Assembly: GCA_963668495.1 (NCBI GenBank)
Contig: OY764545.1
Coordinates: 2,666,001-2,730,000, forward strand
From: Oleispirillum sp963668495
Lineage (GTDB): Bacteria > Pseudomonadota > Alphaproteobacteria > Rhodospirillales > Rhodospirillaceae
DNA length: 64,000 nucleotides
Direction: 5' to 3'
Shown here: positions 1 to 9,098 of the stretch, piece by piece
How positions within the stretch are numbered: the first letter of the stretch is position 1
Layout of the letters: every line of letters begins with the position of its first letter
Program-made: the position numbers and the translations under genes
Notes under the pieces: generated by a model
The model's input: the letters and a program-made list of their open reading frames with translations, nothing else
The model's database searches: none
What the model was told of the DNA's origin: nothing

Positions 1-412
1 AGGCACGGGTACAAAGCTCCTGTCCCGCCGGACCAAACAGAGCCTTATAAATCGGGATACGCCGGAATAAAGTCGCAAGTTCGCTGCCGCTGATGGGTGT
101 CCCGAGCATAACCACGCGTCCGATTTTTTGCGATGGGATTTCAGCTCGATAACGGTATAGATACCGCCGAATGAGCAATCCGCCCATGGAATGGGTCACA
201 AAGTGGACTCTGTCCGCGGCTTGCCAAAAGGCATCGGTCAAAAAGCCCTGCCGCAAATACTCGGCCAGTTGATCTATGGTTTTTTCGGTCGAAGGATAGC
301 CAATATTGCACACGGCATACCCGGCTTCAGCAATGGCATTCGCCAGCCCCGCCATACTGCGTTCGGTTTTGATAATGCCATGCAGGGTAACAACTGTTTC
401 TGTATCAAACAC
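1..412 (-). CDS. alpha/beta hydrolase (lipase/esterase-like), 3' end outside window
   Basis: An open frame on the minus strand starts at a GTG (412) and runs off the left edge, giving about 137 residues. It shows an oxyanion-loop HG (VVTLHG), a YPS segment and a nucleophile elbow HSMGG, typical of small alpha/beta hydrolases of the lipase/esterase type. The catalytic Asp and His would lie in the missing C-terminal part. No ATG exists upstream in frame before a TGA near 460. The GTG has AAAGAG about nine bases upstream, which supports the start. No signal peptide is visible from this start. Substrate is unknown. Confidence 0.7.
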   Translation of the reverse strand, partial: MFDTETVVTLHGIIKTERSMAGLANAIAEAGYAVCNIGYPSTEKTIDQLAEYLRQGFLTDAFWQAADRVHFVTHSMGGLLIRRYLYRYRAEIPSQKIGRVVMLGTPISGSELATLFRRIPIYKALFGPAGQELCTRA

Positions 413-764
413 TTCTACAAACTCTTTACGTTGACGACTTACCCGGACATTTCATTTTAAGCCAACTATGACCACATCAACAACCGGGTCAAGGTCGCCA
501 CGATTGCTGAGAATGGAGACACACGCTCATCATCCTCCATCGGCTTGGCAACGTACGCATGAGGATTGGTAGGTATATATTTGCCTAAGTTTCCTTTTAT
601 AGACAAAACCTAATGGCGAAAAACAGGCGCACACCACAATAAAAGCTCTAAATTTCAAAGATGTTGCCTATATCTACACTGGCATCAAAACCCACGGCTC
701 CTTAATTCATGCTTGACCACATGGCTCTTGCACTCACCGACTTTAAATAGAGGAAGAAGGGACA
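413..764. other. intergenic stretch, no gene recognised
   Basis: About 350 bases between two divergent genes. I see no convincing ORF or RNA. It is AT-rich compared with its neighbours and probably carries the promoters for both flanking genes. Confidence 0.4.
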
Positions 765-1112
765 ATGAAAGAAGCAATATGGATACACGCACCCAAACCC
801 ATGGTTGAGGGCGACATAAATTTAGCCCGCCAACCGATACCGTCTGAAGCTGGAACGTTTCAATTAAAAGGATGGGATGGGACGGTTCACGCCAATGGCA
901 GTTTTGTCCTAAGCGCGATCGGAGACGAAATCGCCCAAAGGCTATTTCGCAGCATTACCTTTATGCTGCCAGAGCTAGCCGACCCCATCAAAAACGGGGA
1001 AATGATTCTGCATGTTGGGGAAAAAGCCTATCGTCAGGGGGCTTGCAATACCATCGCCTACCTCACCGAAACCATGCTGGCCCGGTTCGGCTTAACCAAC
1101 CGTTACGACTGA
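765..1112 (+). CDS. hypothetical protein, 115 aa
   Basis: A 115-residue soluble protein with no motif I recognise. The ATG is preceded by GAAGGGA two bases upstream, a good though tight ribosome binding site, which supports it over the overlapping frame starting at 872. There is no signal peptide or membrane segment. The gene is convergent with the aminotransferase at 1139 and stops 26 bases from its stop codon. Confidence 0.55.
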   Translation: MKEAIWIHAPKPMVEGDINLARQPIPSEAGTFQLKGWDGTVHANGSFVLSAIGDEIAQRLFRSITFMLPELADPIKNGEMILHVGEKAYRQGACNTIAYLTETMLARFGLTNRYD

Positions 1113-1138
1113 CCACACTCACACAAGCCTATGCCGTA

Positions 1139-2296
1139 TCAAAGCATTGATACCCAATCCTTCAAACGCGCCATGGCCTCTGAAACCGTTTCGTATGATC
1201 CGGCGTAGGAAAACCGAATAAAATCACCACCACGGTCAGGATCAAAATCCCAACCCGGTGCTGCCGCAATCCCGGCTTCGGTCAACATACGGCGGGAAAA
1301 TTCACGGCTGTCGATCCCGGTGTGGGAAATATCGGCATAGACATAAAACGCACCATCAGGCGGTGCGACACGGGTAATACCCGCATGCGCCAAACCGGAA
1401 ATCACTGCATCCCGATTGCGGGCATAACCATCAACGATGTGATCCAACTCATCACAACAGTCGAACACATGGCAGGCGGCAACTTGGGAAATTGTCGGGG
1501 CAGAAATAAACAGATTTTGCGCCAAGCATTCGACCGGGCGCACCAAATCTTCCGGTAAAACCATCCACCCCAAACGCCAGCCGGTCATACAGTAATATTT
1601 TGAGAAGCTGTTGATCACGACCGCAGACGGGCTAAATGCTGACGCTGTCACAGCGCGGGCACCATAACTGATGCCGTGATAAATCTCGTCGGAGACCAAT
1701 CGGATTCCGGCTAAGTGGCAATACTCGGCAAGCGCCTGCATATCTTCAGGCGGCAACATGGACCCGGTCGGGTTGGAAGGACTTGCAACAATCAAACCGT
1801 CCAGCGCAGGCGTGACCGCCTGAAGCAGCTCGATCGTTGGCTGGAAACGGCTCTCCGGCCCTGTTGGCAGGAGCACTGGCTCCAACCCAACAGACTTCAG
1901 AATATGGCGATACGCCGGATATCCCGGAGCCGCCAAGCCGACACGATCCCCCGGTTCAAAAGCAGTCAAAAACGCCATCAGAAACCCGGCTGATGATCCC
2001 ATGGTGCAAAACACCCGATCAGGATCAATGTCTGCCCCATACACAGCACGCCCGTGTTCTGCAATTCGCTGGCGTAGTTCTGGGATGCCGGGGGCCATGG
2101 TATAGCCCATGGGATCATCCCCAGCCAATTCCTGCCCCACGCGATCCGCAACCGCACGCGGCAAACGCTGCGATGGCTGACCAATTTCCATGTGCAGAAC
2201 GTGGTTCCCCTTGGTTTCAAGTTCAGCGGCAGAGCGCAATACATCCATGACAAGGAACGGCGGCACCGTGCCCCGATCGCTGACTTTCAAAACCAT
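1139..2296 (-). CDS. PLP-dependent aminotransferase, class I/II
   Basis: A 385-residue fold-type I aminotransferase. The PLP-lysine motif SFSKYYCMTGWRLGW is present around residues 228-242. Other family signs are the IGQPS substrate segment near residue 38, SPSNPTG near residue 172, the SDEIYHG aspartate near residue 202 and a C-terminal RFSYAGS arginine motif. It would catalyse amino-group transfer between an amino acid and a 2-oxoacid in the cytoplasm; the subgroup resembles AspC/aromatic or alanine-type enzymes, but substrate cannot be assigned from sequence. AAGGG lies before the ATG. It is followed closely upstream by the GGT-like gene on the same strand (29-base gap), so the two may share a transcript. 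Confidence 0.9.
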   Translation of the reverse strand: MVLKVSDRGTVPPFLVMDVLRSAAELETKGNHVLHMEIGQPSQRLPRAVADRVGQELAGDDPMGYTMAPGIPELRQRIAEHGRAVYGADIDPDRVFCTMGSSAGFLMAFLTAFEPGDRVGLAAPGYPAYRHILKSVGLEPVLLPTGPESRFQPTIELLQAVTPALDGLIVASPSNPTGSMLPPEDMQALAEYCHLAGIRLVSDEIYHGISYGARAVTASAFSPSAVVINSFSKYYCMTGWRLGWMVLPEDLVRPVECLAQNLFISAPTISQVAACHVFDCCDELDHIVDGYARNRDAVISGLAHAGITRVAPPDGAFYVYADISHTGIDSREFSRRMLTEAGIAAAPGWDFDPDRGGDFIRFSYAGSYETVSEAMARLKDWVSML

Positions 2297-2325
2297 ACCG
2301 AAACCCTTACCTTCACCGAACTTTG

Positions 2326-3771
2326 TTATTTGAACTGGATATTACCAAGGGCGCTACCGTCCCCCGTAAATTCCACGCCAACCATGCGGGAAACACCGGA
2401 CCCTCGCGGATCAAACGGCACAGAACAGGTATCAACCTTGGACGGCGCACCATCCGGGCAGTACACACCAGTTACACGCGTCATCTGGTCCCCGTCTTTG
2501 GCGACTTCGGCAATGGAAGACTGCGCCACAGTTTTCAGGCCATAACTGCCATAGGCGAATTGCAAAGCATCGGAAATTGCCGAAGCACCAGCCCCGGCAG
2601 CAGCCAAACGCAGGTCGTGATTGTGACGATTGCCAATCAGCAACGGCATCATGCTTTTGACATCAAACTCTGTGGTAATGGGCTGAAAACCGAACATGCT
2701 GGTCGCGCCTAAGGTTTGCCCGGAACCAAACAAACGCCCCATGGATAAGACACAGCTTACGGTCATGCCACCGCGGTCTGCCACGACGAACCCAGTGCTG
2801 CCATAAGGAACCGGAGCCGGCAATGTCCCCACCCGTGCGGCAACAGCATTTCCGGCATTTTCTGCATGACTCCATGCCTTGGCGGCAATTGGCCCGGCAA
2901 ACGGAGCCGGCGGCAAATACAAATCCTCATTGCCTTGGGTTTCCACGACAATTGGGTCAAGTTTTTGCGCACTGTAACGCCGCAGAACGCCGCGCCGCTG
3001 CTGTGCCAAATCCGGCAGTTCATCAGCAATTATTCGGGCCAAGTTTCCAGCATACGCATCACCGACGCCCTTGGTCCGCAATGCTGAAAGGGTGGATGCG
3101 GCACGAAGTTGCACCATACGTTCCCCTTCTTTCAACAAACGTCCGTCTTTCAGGAATGGCACGGCGGCCTCGCCATGCAGGTCTACCCCCTGCCCGACAT
3201 GGGCCAAATCTTTGGCAAAGGCACGGGAAACCGGCGTCCCGAACCGGGCCAGATTTTCCGCCTCGGTCAAAAGGGTTTCCCAGCGCATAGTGCCCGATGC
3301 TGCATGCAGGGCGTACAAGCCACGGGGCATTCCGGGGACGAAACCGCCACCCGGCAATACTTCCGGCATAAAGGCGTAAACCTTAACCGGTTTACCTTCC
3401 TGCGGCAGTCGGCTCATACAGACGCCACCGCCACCCCAGCCTGCTCGACTCGGTAATGTGACGGTCAGAGTTGAAGCCATGGCGACAGCGGCATCCGCCG
3501 CAGTTCCACCGGCGGTCAGAACGTCTTCACCGATTAAGGCTGCACGAGGTTCTTCGGCAGAGACAGCACCGGCAAAACCGGATACATATCCAATCACTCC
3601 TTCCTGCGGTTTATGGGCATCACACCCGGCAACAACCGTCAGGGCCATTACACTTAAACCCGCAAGCAGGGTTTGACCACGGCGACGCGTGCAGGTAGCC
3701 TTTTGTGGTCGGCTGGAGACAGTCAAAGCTTGTCCCTGATTTTTATGAACGGAAGTGAACAAAGTGCGCAT
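2326..3771 (-). CDS. gamma-glutamyltranspeptidase-like lipoprotein
   Basis: About 481 residues from the chosen ATG, which has GGAAA five bases upstream. The N-terminus has a basic stretch, a hydrophobic segment and a lipobox VVAGC with Cys near residue 50, so it is probably a lipoprotein. A TTG at 3726 would give a shorter signal peptide and is an alternative start. The body matches the gamma-glutamyltransferase Ntn-hydrolase family: GGTAADAAVAM near the N-terminus, then GRLFGSGQ and MFGF-type segments late. Canonical enzymes self-cleave before a Thr in a TTH motif; the corresponding site here reads GSTGFVVAD, so activity is in doubt. The start overlaps that of the divergent protease gene by 8 bases. 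Confidence 0.75.
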   Translation of the reverse strand: MRTLFTSVHKNQGQALTVSSRPQKATCTRRRGQTLLAGLSVMALTVVAGCDAHKPQEGVIGYVSGFAGAVSAEEPRAALIGEDVLTAGGTAADAAVAMASTLTVTLPSRAGWGGGGVCMSRLPQEGKPVKVYAFMPEVLPGGGFVPGMPRGLYALHAASGTMRWETLLTEAENLARFGTPVSRAFAKDLAHVGQGVDLHGEAAVPFLKDGRLLKEGERMVQLRAASTLSALRTKGVGDAYAGNLARIIADELPDLAQQRRGVLRRYSAQKLDPIVVETQGNEDLYLPPAPFAGPIAAKAWSHAENAGNAVAARVGTLPAPVPYGSTGFVVADRGGMTVSCVLSMGRLFGSGQTLGATSMFGFQPITTEFDVKSMMPLLIGNRHNHDLRLAAAGAGASAISDALQFAYGSYGLKTVAQSSIAEVAKDGDQMTRVTGVYCPDGAPSKVDTCSVPFDPRGSGVSRMVGVEFTGDGSALGNIQFK

Positions 3772-5146
3772 TAGATTTCCGGCTTTACTGTTGGCATTCA
3801 TGGCATGGGCATCCCTGACGTTGTGCCATGTTCCGACGGCACATGCCAGATCGCAAATGTCTTTAATTCGCGATGCGGAAATTGAAAATACCATTCATGA
3901 GTTCGCAGCGCCACTACTGCGCGCTGCCGATCTTGATCCAAAGGCCCTGAAAGTGCATTTGGTCAATGATCCATCCCTGAATGCTTTTGTAACTCACGGC
4001 ATGAATCTGTTCCTGCATACCGGATTATTAACCTCTGCAGATGACCCAACGCAGGTCTTAGGCGTCATGGCCCACGAATTTGGTCACATCGCCGGTGGTC
4101 ACGTAGCCCTACGTTCCGAACAGCTTAGCCGAACACAGGAAAACCTGTGGCTGTCCTATTTGCTGGGTGCAGCGGCGGCTCTGGCAACCGGACAGGGCGA
4201 GGCATTTTCCGGCATTACCTACGCAACCCAAGCCAACATGCTGGAAGGCCTGATGGCATTCTCCCGCGCGGAGGAAAAACAGGCCGACTTAGCCGGAACC
4301 GAATTCATGGATGCTGCCGGGATTTCCAGTGAAGGCATGTTGAAGTTCATGAAAAAACTGGAAGGTCAGGAACTGTTGGTCACTGACCGTCAGGATCCTT
4401 ACCTGCGCAGCCACCCACTGACCCGCGACCGAATTGCATTTATGCACCAGCATGTGGAAACGTCCCCCTATACGCATAAAACCGTTTCACCGGAGTGGGA
4501 GGAGCGTTTCAAACGCATGCAAGCCAAGCTGAGAGGATTTCTGGATAATCCGGGCCGGACATTACAAATGTATCCGGAAACCAATACGGCACCGGAAGCC
4601 CTGTATGCTCGCGCCATTGCCCTGTTCCGTCAGGGGTACGCCAAAAAAGCCATCCCGGTTCTGGACCAGTTGCTTGCAACCGCACCCAAGGACCCATATT
4701 ACCTTGAACTAAAAGGGCAAATCCTGTTCGAAAGTGGTGATGCCGACGCCAGCATTATGCCCTATCGTCACAGCATCCAACACGCACCGAACGACGCCCC
4801 CCTGTACCTTGGCATGGCCCGTGCGCTGATCGCCAGAGGAGAAGATGCGGACTACCGGGAGGCAGAAGACGCCCTGACGGTTGCGTTGCGGTTGGAACCC
4901 GAAAATGCATCTTACTGGAAACAACTCGCCATTGCCCAAGGTCGCCAAGCAAAAACCGCCGACGCTGCCTATGCCATGGCGGAATACACCATTCGTACCC
5001 GTCAATATGCGAAGGCTAAATTCCACGCCGGAAAGGCAGCCAAGGAACTGCCGAAAACGTCCCCGAAACACTTGCGCGCGAAAGATATCGCAGATCAGGC
5101 CCAACATTACCTCGAACTGGAAGCCAAGAAGCGTCGCAACCAATAA
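3764..5146 (+). CDS. BepA-like M48 metalloprotease with TPR repeats
   Basis: About 460 residues from a GTG at 3764 with GGAAG eight bases upstream; a GTG at 3755 is a less well placed alternative. A signal peptide ends near an AHA site, so the protein should be periplasmic. The M48 zinc motif HEFGH lies near residue 104, with the third ligand in an EEKQADLAG segment about 65 residues later. The C-terminal half, from about residue 270, has TPR-type helices (repeated ALYARAIA, YLELKGQI, LYLGMARAL). This layout matches BepA/YfgC, which helps assembly and turnover of outer-membrane proteins such as LptD. The following dsbA-like gene is 21 bases away, in line with a shared envelope-folding role. 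Confidence 0.9.
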   Translation: MRIRFPALLLAFMAWASLTLCHVPTAHARSQMSLIRDAEIENTIHEFAAPLLRAADLDPKALKVHLVNDPSLNAFVTHGMNLFLHTGLLTSADDPTQVLGVMAHEFGHIAGGHVALRSEQLSRTQENLWLSYLLGAAAALATGQGEAFSGITYATQANMLEGLMAFSRAEEKQADLAGTEFMDAAGISSEGMLKFMKKLEGQELLVTDRQDPYLRSHPLTRDRIAFMHQHVETSPYTHKTVSPEWEERFKRMQAKLRGFLDNPGRTLQMYPETNTAPEALYARAIALFRQGYAKKAIPVLDQLLATAPKDPYYLELKGQILFESGDADASIMPYRHSIQHAPNDAPLYLGMARALIARGEDADYREAEDALTVALRLEPENASYWKQLAIAQGRQAKTADAAYAMAEYTIRTRQYAKAKFHAGKAAKELPKTSPKHLRAKDIADQAQHYLELEAKKRRNQ

Positions 5147-5167
5147 CCCCTTATCCTTGAGGACATT

Positions 5168-5935
5168 ATGATCAAGAGTATTCGCCAATCCCTGAAGCTG
5201 TTGCCAATGACTGCCATGGCACTTGGGTTGTGCACGCAAATCACTGCGGCCCATGCCGCCGCACCGCTCACTCCCGAACAAACGCAAGCGGTCAAAACCC
5301 TGATCCGCTCCACTTTGGTGGAAAACCCGGAAATTCTGGAAGAAGCCATGGAAGCGGTAAAAGCCAAGCGTATCGCCGACCATGAGGCGGCACAAAAGGC
5401 TATGATTGCAGCCAATACTGATGCCTTGCTCCACGCCGATGACCCATACTTTGGCGCAGAAAAGCCCAAGGTCTATGTGGTCGAATTCTTTGACTACAAC
5501 TGTGGCTATTGCCGGATTGCTTTTCCCAGCATCATGGATGTGGTCAACAGCGAAAAAGACACCCGCATCGTCTTCAAGGAATTGCCAGTCCTCGGCCCGG
5601 AAAGTGTCAAGGTCTCCCGGTTGGCTTTGGCATCCCGTGAACAAGGTAAGTATTCGGAATTTCATACTGCGCTGATGAAATCTGACAGCCGCCTGTCCGA
5701 AGATATCGCCCTTGATATCGCGAAGGACGTTGGGCTGGACACAGACAAGCTCAAAAAGGACGCAGAAAGCGAAAAGGTACAAGACACCCTGACCCGCAAT
5801 CAGATGCTGTCCGGCATGCTTGGCATTCGCGGCACGCCATCCTTTATTGTCGGTGACACCCTTTTCCCCGGCAAAGTCACGGCGGATGTCCTAAAGCAAG
5901 CCATCGCAGAAGCCCGCAAATCAGCCGGGAAATAA
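5168..5935 (+). CDS. DsbA-family thiol:disulfide oxidoreductase
   Basis: A 255-residue secreted thioredoxin-fold protein. Residues 1-30 form a signal peptide ending in AHA. A helical segment of about 60 residues precedes the fold. The active site is CGYC near residues 112-115 (FFDYNCGYC) and the cis-proline loop is RGTPSF near residue 222. The DsbA_2/Com1-like subgroup has this extended N-terminus. It should oxidise or isomerise disulfides in periplasmic proteins. It is cotranscribed with the M48 protease and is followed by a strong terminator. Confidence 0.9.
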   Translation: MIKSIRQSLKLLPMTAMALGLCTQITAAHAAAPLTPEQTQAVKTLIRSTLVENPEILEEAMEAVKAKRIADHEAAQKAMIAANTDALLHADDPYFGAEKPKVYVVEFFDYNCGYCRIAFPSIMDVVNSEKDTRIVFKELPVLGPESVKVSRLALASREQGKYSEFHTALMKSDSRLSEDIALDIAKDVGLDTDKLKKDAESEKVQDTLTRNQMLSGMLGIRGTPSFIVGDTLFPGKVTADVLKQAIAEARKSAGK

Positions 5936-5952
5936 AGCCTGCGCGTACAAAC

Positions 5953-5986
5953 AAAAACGGGAGCCTGTTGGAGGCTCCCGTTTTTT
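5953..5986. terminator. bidirectional Rho-independent terminator
   Basis: The perfect stem CGGGAGCC/GGCTCCCG with a 7-base loop is flanked by A5 on the left and T6 on the right. It can end the dsbA transcript and the convergent hook-protein transcript. Confidence 0.9.
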
Positions 5987-6023
5987 ATAACTGCACAACC
6001 GACATGCCTGTCAGGGCTGTTCC

Positions 6024-7268
6024 CTACCGCTTCATTGTCGCTGCAACCTCAACCATGCCATCGACAGTCGTATAAGTTTTCGAAGCCATACTGTAAGCCG
6101 TTTGCACCGTCACCATACGGGTAAATTCCTGCCCCAAATCAACATTGGACCTTTCCAGATTGCCGACCTGAATCGTGGTGCCCTCTACCTCGCTTTCCAA
6201 GTCCCGCAAAGTCACATCCCCGGCATTTTCCGTTGCCTTGAACAAATTGCCCGTCACTGCCTCAAGGCTATTGGGTGCGGTAAACTCGGCAATAGCTGTC
6301 TTGAACAATGGGATTTGCCGACCATTGGTGTAATGGCCCCATAGCACCCCATTTTCATCAAAGGATTCATCATACAGCCGACCCGTGGAACTGCCATTCT
6401 GCTCCGTGCGATACACGATAGTTTCATCGGCATATTGTTCCATTTCGCTTAAATCTACAGCAATAGAACTGGTCGTACCGTCATCCCAAGCCACTTCCAT
6501 CTGCACCGCATCTTGCGGGGCCTGCACCTTACCATTGCCAAAGAATGTCACAGCCTGCGTTCCGGCAGCCGGAGCCGTCACAGTGCCCCCGGCAACTGAG
6601 AAATCAACGGTCCAGTTGTTGGCTGAGGTTTTGTTAAAGGTATAGGTCAAGGATTTGGAATTAAATGCCGCGTCATAAATAGAACCATGGACCGAAACGC
6701 TGTCACCAATCGCCGTATTGGACGGGATATTCGCCGCCATCAATGCCTCGGTCGAGGCTTGCCCGAGCAATTCATCAAGAGCAAAGGCCCGCATGGGCTG
6801 CAAGGATGACATTTCCGTTCCAATCGTGAACTGACCATCAGTCGCCGGCCATCCCATGACGAACTGCCCCCCAGCGGTGGTATAGTATGATTGCTGCGTA
6901 CCATTACCAATATCTACGTAGCGTTGGCTGAACGCGCCGTCACGGGTAAAAGACACGTTGCTTTCGCCCATACTGTTGAACGCATTAGAGACAACGAAGA
7001 AACCACGCCCGTTGATTGCCAAATCATCCGCACGCCCGGTACTGGCAATAACTCCCTGTTGCATCACAGCGCGACGATCGAACGGCTTCACCGAATAAGA
7101 ATCGATGTTACCGCTGTTGGTCCCATTCAACAGGGTTTTAAACAGAGTATCCTCACGCTTATACGCCGTCGTATTGATGTTGGCGATATTCGTACTGATC
7201 GTCTGCATGCCCTGACTTTGGGCCATCATGGCAAGTTTGCTAGAACTGAGTGCGCCGAGTAGACTCAT
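6024..7268 (-). CDS. flgE: flagellar hook protein FlgE-like
   Basis: A 414-residue rod/hook-type axial protein. The N-terminus has the family motif (ISTNIANINTTAYK), and the C-terminus ends with the typical coiled segment (NVDLGQEFTRMV, then TVDGMVEVAATM). The middle contains a FlgE D2-like domain. It would build the hook between the basal body and filament and be exported by the flagellar type III system. No other flagellar gene is next to it, so it may be a dispersed or second copy. The related rod protein FlgG is usually near 260 residues, which makes FlgE more likely. Confidence 0.8.
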   Translation of the reverse strand: MSLLGALSSSKLAMMAQSQGMQTISTNIANINTTAYKREDTLFKTLLNGTNSGNIDSYSVKPFDRRAVMQQGVIASTGRADDLAINGRGFFVVSNAFNSMGESNVSFTRDGAFSQRYVDIGNGTQQSYYTTAGGQFVMGWPATDGQFTIGTEMSSLQPMRAFALDELLGQASTEALMAANIPSNTAIGDSVSVHGSIYDAAFNSKSLTYTFNKTSANNWTVDFSVAGGTVTAPAAGTQAVTFFGNGKVQAPQDAVQMEVAWDDGTTSSIAVDLSEMEQYADETIVYRTEQNGSSTGRLYDESFDENGVLWGHYTNGRQIPLFKTAIAEFTAPNSLEAVTGNLFKATENAGDVTLRDLESEVEGTTIQVGNLERSNVDLGQEFTRMVTVQTAYSMASKTYTTVDGMVEVAATMKR

Positions 7269-7409
7269 GGCGGGGCTCCGTGGGTTCGGTCATAGTTTAT
7301 CGCATGACTATATGCAAACCTCGGGCCAAATAAATAATCTTTATATTACAATGAATTATGCAAAACATGCGCCCACATAGGGCAAAAACTGCCGAGCCCA
7401 AAACGTGAA

Positions 7410-7430
7410 GGGCGGCACTTCCTGCCGCCC
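7410..7430 (-). terminator. hairpin downstream of ornithine decarboxylase
   Basis: The perfect stem GGGCGGCA/TGCCGCCC with a 5-base loop lies 10 bases after the decarboxylase stop. The following minus-strand sequence is only moderately T-rich, so termination may be partial. Confidence 0.6.
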
Positions 7431-7439
7431 TGTCATGGT

Positions 7440-8573
7440 TTAGATGCAGTACTGCTTCACCGGTTCAAACCCGTTGAATGCCACACTGGCATAGCTGGTT
7501 GTATATGCCCCGGTGGAATGGAATTGAATAAAATCACCGGGCTGCAAATTGGTAGACAGGCAATATTCCGTGTCTTCGTAAATGACATCGACACTGTCAC
7601 AGGTCGGCCCTGCCAAAATGACAGGGGCAGTTTCCGCGCTCTCACGAGAAGAGGTGACCGGGTATTTGATCGCCTCACCAAGAGTTTCGATCAAGCCATT
7701 GAACAATCCAGCATCCAGATAAACCCAACGCTTTTCCAGATCGTTATGGGATTTGCGTGACACCAGAATAACTTCGGACTGAAGAATACCGGCATTGCCA
7801 ACCATTGAACGCCCCGGCTCCACCATCAGCATCGGCAAACGGTTGCCAAAATGGGCTGTCACCGCTTGCATAACCGTACGCGTATACGTGGACAGCGCAT
7901 CAACTGCTTCCACATATTGCGACGGGAAGCCTCCACCAAGGTTAACAGCCTTCAATTCGATTCCGTGCTCTTGAACCTTCGCAAACAGCTTGGCAACAGC
8001 TTCCATTGCCACATCCCACTGGTCCAGATTGGTCTGTTGAGACCCTACATGGAACGATATGCCATAGGGCTCCAGACCTAATTCTTTGGCTTTGCACAAC
8101 AGATCGGCAGCCATATCCGGGTCGCAGCCAAATTTACGGCTCAACGGCCATTGCGCGCCCTTGTTTTCCACCAAAATCCGGCAATACACACGAGAACCGG
8201 GAGCCGAACGCGCAATTTTGTGCAATTCGGTTTCCGCATCAAAAGCAAACAACCGAATACCCCGCGCGTAAGCTGCGGCAATATCCCGTTCCTTTTTGAT
8301 GGTGTTGCCAAAGGAAATCCGGTCTGCGCTGGCACCACATGCCAAACAGGAATCAATTTCCGGCAAGCTGGCGGCGTCAAACGACGACCCTTCCTGAACC
8401 AACAAACGCACCACATCGGGGGCTGGATTGGCTTTCACGGCATAAAATACTTGAGCCAGCGGCAAATGATGGCGCAGGTTGCGATAGTTTTGCTTAATGA
8501 CCTCAAGGTCAACGACCAGACACGGTGTCGGCGGCTGGTGTTCGTTCAAAAAACGCTGAATGCGTTCAGTCAT
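7440..8573 (-). CDS. ornithine/lysine decarboxylase, fold-type III PLP enzyme
   Basis: A 377-residue group IV decarboxylase, the eukaryote-like type common in alphaproteobacteria. It carries the PLP lysine in FYAVKANP (about residue 48), the phosphate-binding Gly-rich LGGGFP segment (about residue 217), a VEPGR motif (about residue 256) and the catalytic CDSVD with its Cys near residue 328. It removes CO2 from ornithine to make putrescine, the first step of polyamine synthesis; lysine can also be a substrate in some relatives. A leader of more than 400 bases precedes the gene, which suggests control at the RNA level. Confidence 0.88.
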   Translation of the reverse strand: MTERIQRFLNEHQPPTPCLVVDLEVIKQNYRNLRHHLPLAQVFYAVKANPAPDVVRLLVQEGSSFDAASLPEIDSCLACGASADRISFGNTIKKERDIAAAYARGIRLFAFDAETELHKIARSAPGSRVYCRILVENKGAQWPLSRKFGCDPDMAADLLCKAKELGLEPYGISFHVGSQQTNLDQWDVAMEAVAKLFAKVQEHGIELKAVNLGGGFPSQYVEAVDALSTYTRTVMQAVTAHFGNRLPMLMVEPGRSMVGNAGILQSEVILVSRKSHNDLEKRWVYLDAGLFNGLIETLGEAIKYPVTSSRESAETAPVILAGPTCDSVDVIYEDTEYCLSTNLQPGDFIQFHSTGAYTTSYASVAFNGFEPVKQYCI

Positions 8574-9000
8574 GTTCAGTCCCCTAGCCCCATTACAGGA
8601 GCATCAAAGTCCGGGCATCCAAAGACACCCAGTTCACTGGGAGGACCAGGCCAGATCTAGAGCGTTACGCACACGATCTCTCTCGGAAGGTTGCCCTTCC
8701 ACAGGCACAGGTCACCAAATTGCAACCCGACGAAATGCTGGTCAGCACGACTGACACATACATCGCGTCATTTCAGCCAAGTCGGTCTTAAAGGTCTGGA
8801 AGGAAGTATCGCCGGGGTGATGAATATAAGAAACATCGCACCGGTAAAGCCTCAGGCACACAACGCATTTGGCAGTCAACATTCCGTCCTACCCCAAGCC
8901 GAGCTTGGTAACGTGTCGTGCGTCGTTACGTATCCACTATGGAACAGAGGCACGTGCGCAGGCCAATTCTGCTACGTGATTCACACGGTCATGTAAAGTG
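8574..9000 (-). promoter_or_regulatory. long structured leader of the decarboxylase gene, candidate speF RNA element
   Basis: About 430 bases with no convincing ORF precede the decarboxylase start. On the minus strand the leader includes a perfect GGAAGG-GCAA-CCTTCC hairpin with a GNRA loop (8685-8700) and further GC-rich inverted segments. The speF RNA motif is a known conserved alphaproteobacterial element of several hundred bases upstream of such decarboxylases. Position and size fit; the match itself is inferred. Confidence 0.55.
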
Positions 9001-9032
9001 ATTTTTGTGCATTTGCAGAATTATTTGTGGAT

Positions 9033-9064
9033 AAAAAAACCGCCCCAAAATTCAATTGGGGCGG
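9033..9064 (-). terminator. Rho-independent terminator of the thiSG gene
   Basis: The stem CGCCCC/GGGGCG, with extra A/T pairs inside, is followed on the minus strand by a run of seven T. It lies 35 bases after the thiazole synthase stop. Confidence 0.9.
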
Positions 9065-9098
9065 CGATTGAAAAATATATTTATTTTCCAGCGCGTTC

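Noticed and set aside
1837..2250. Plus-strand ORF of 137 codons
   Set aside because: It is antisense to the conserved aminotransferase and has low-complexity Pro/Gln-rich content.
4709..5782. Minus-strand ORF of 357 codons
   Set aside because: It is antisense to the M48 protease and DsbA genes, both with clear motifs; its own sequence is Phe/Gly-rich and matches nothing.
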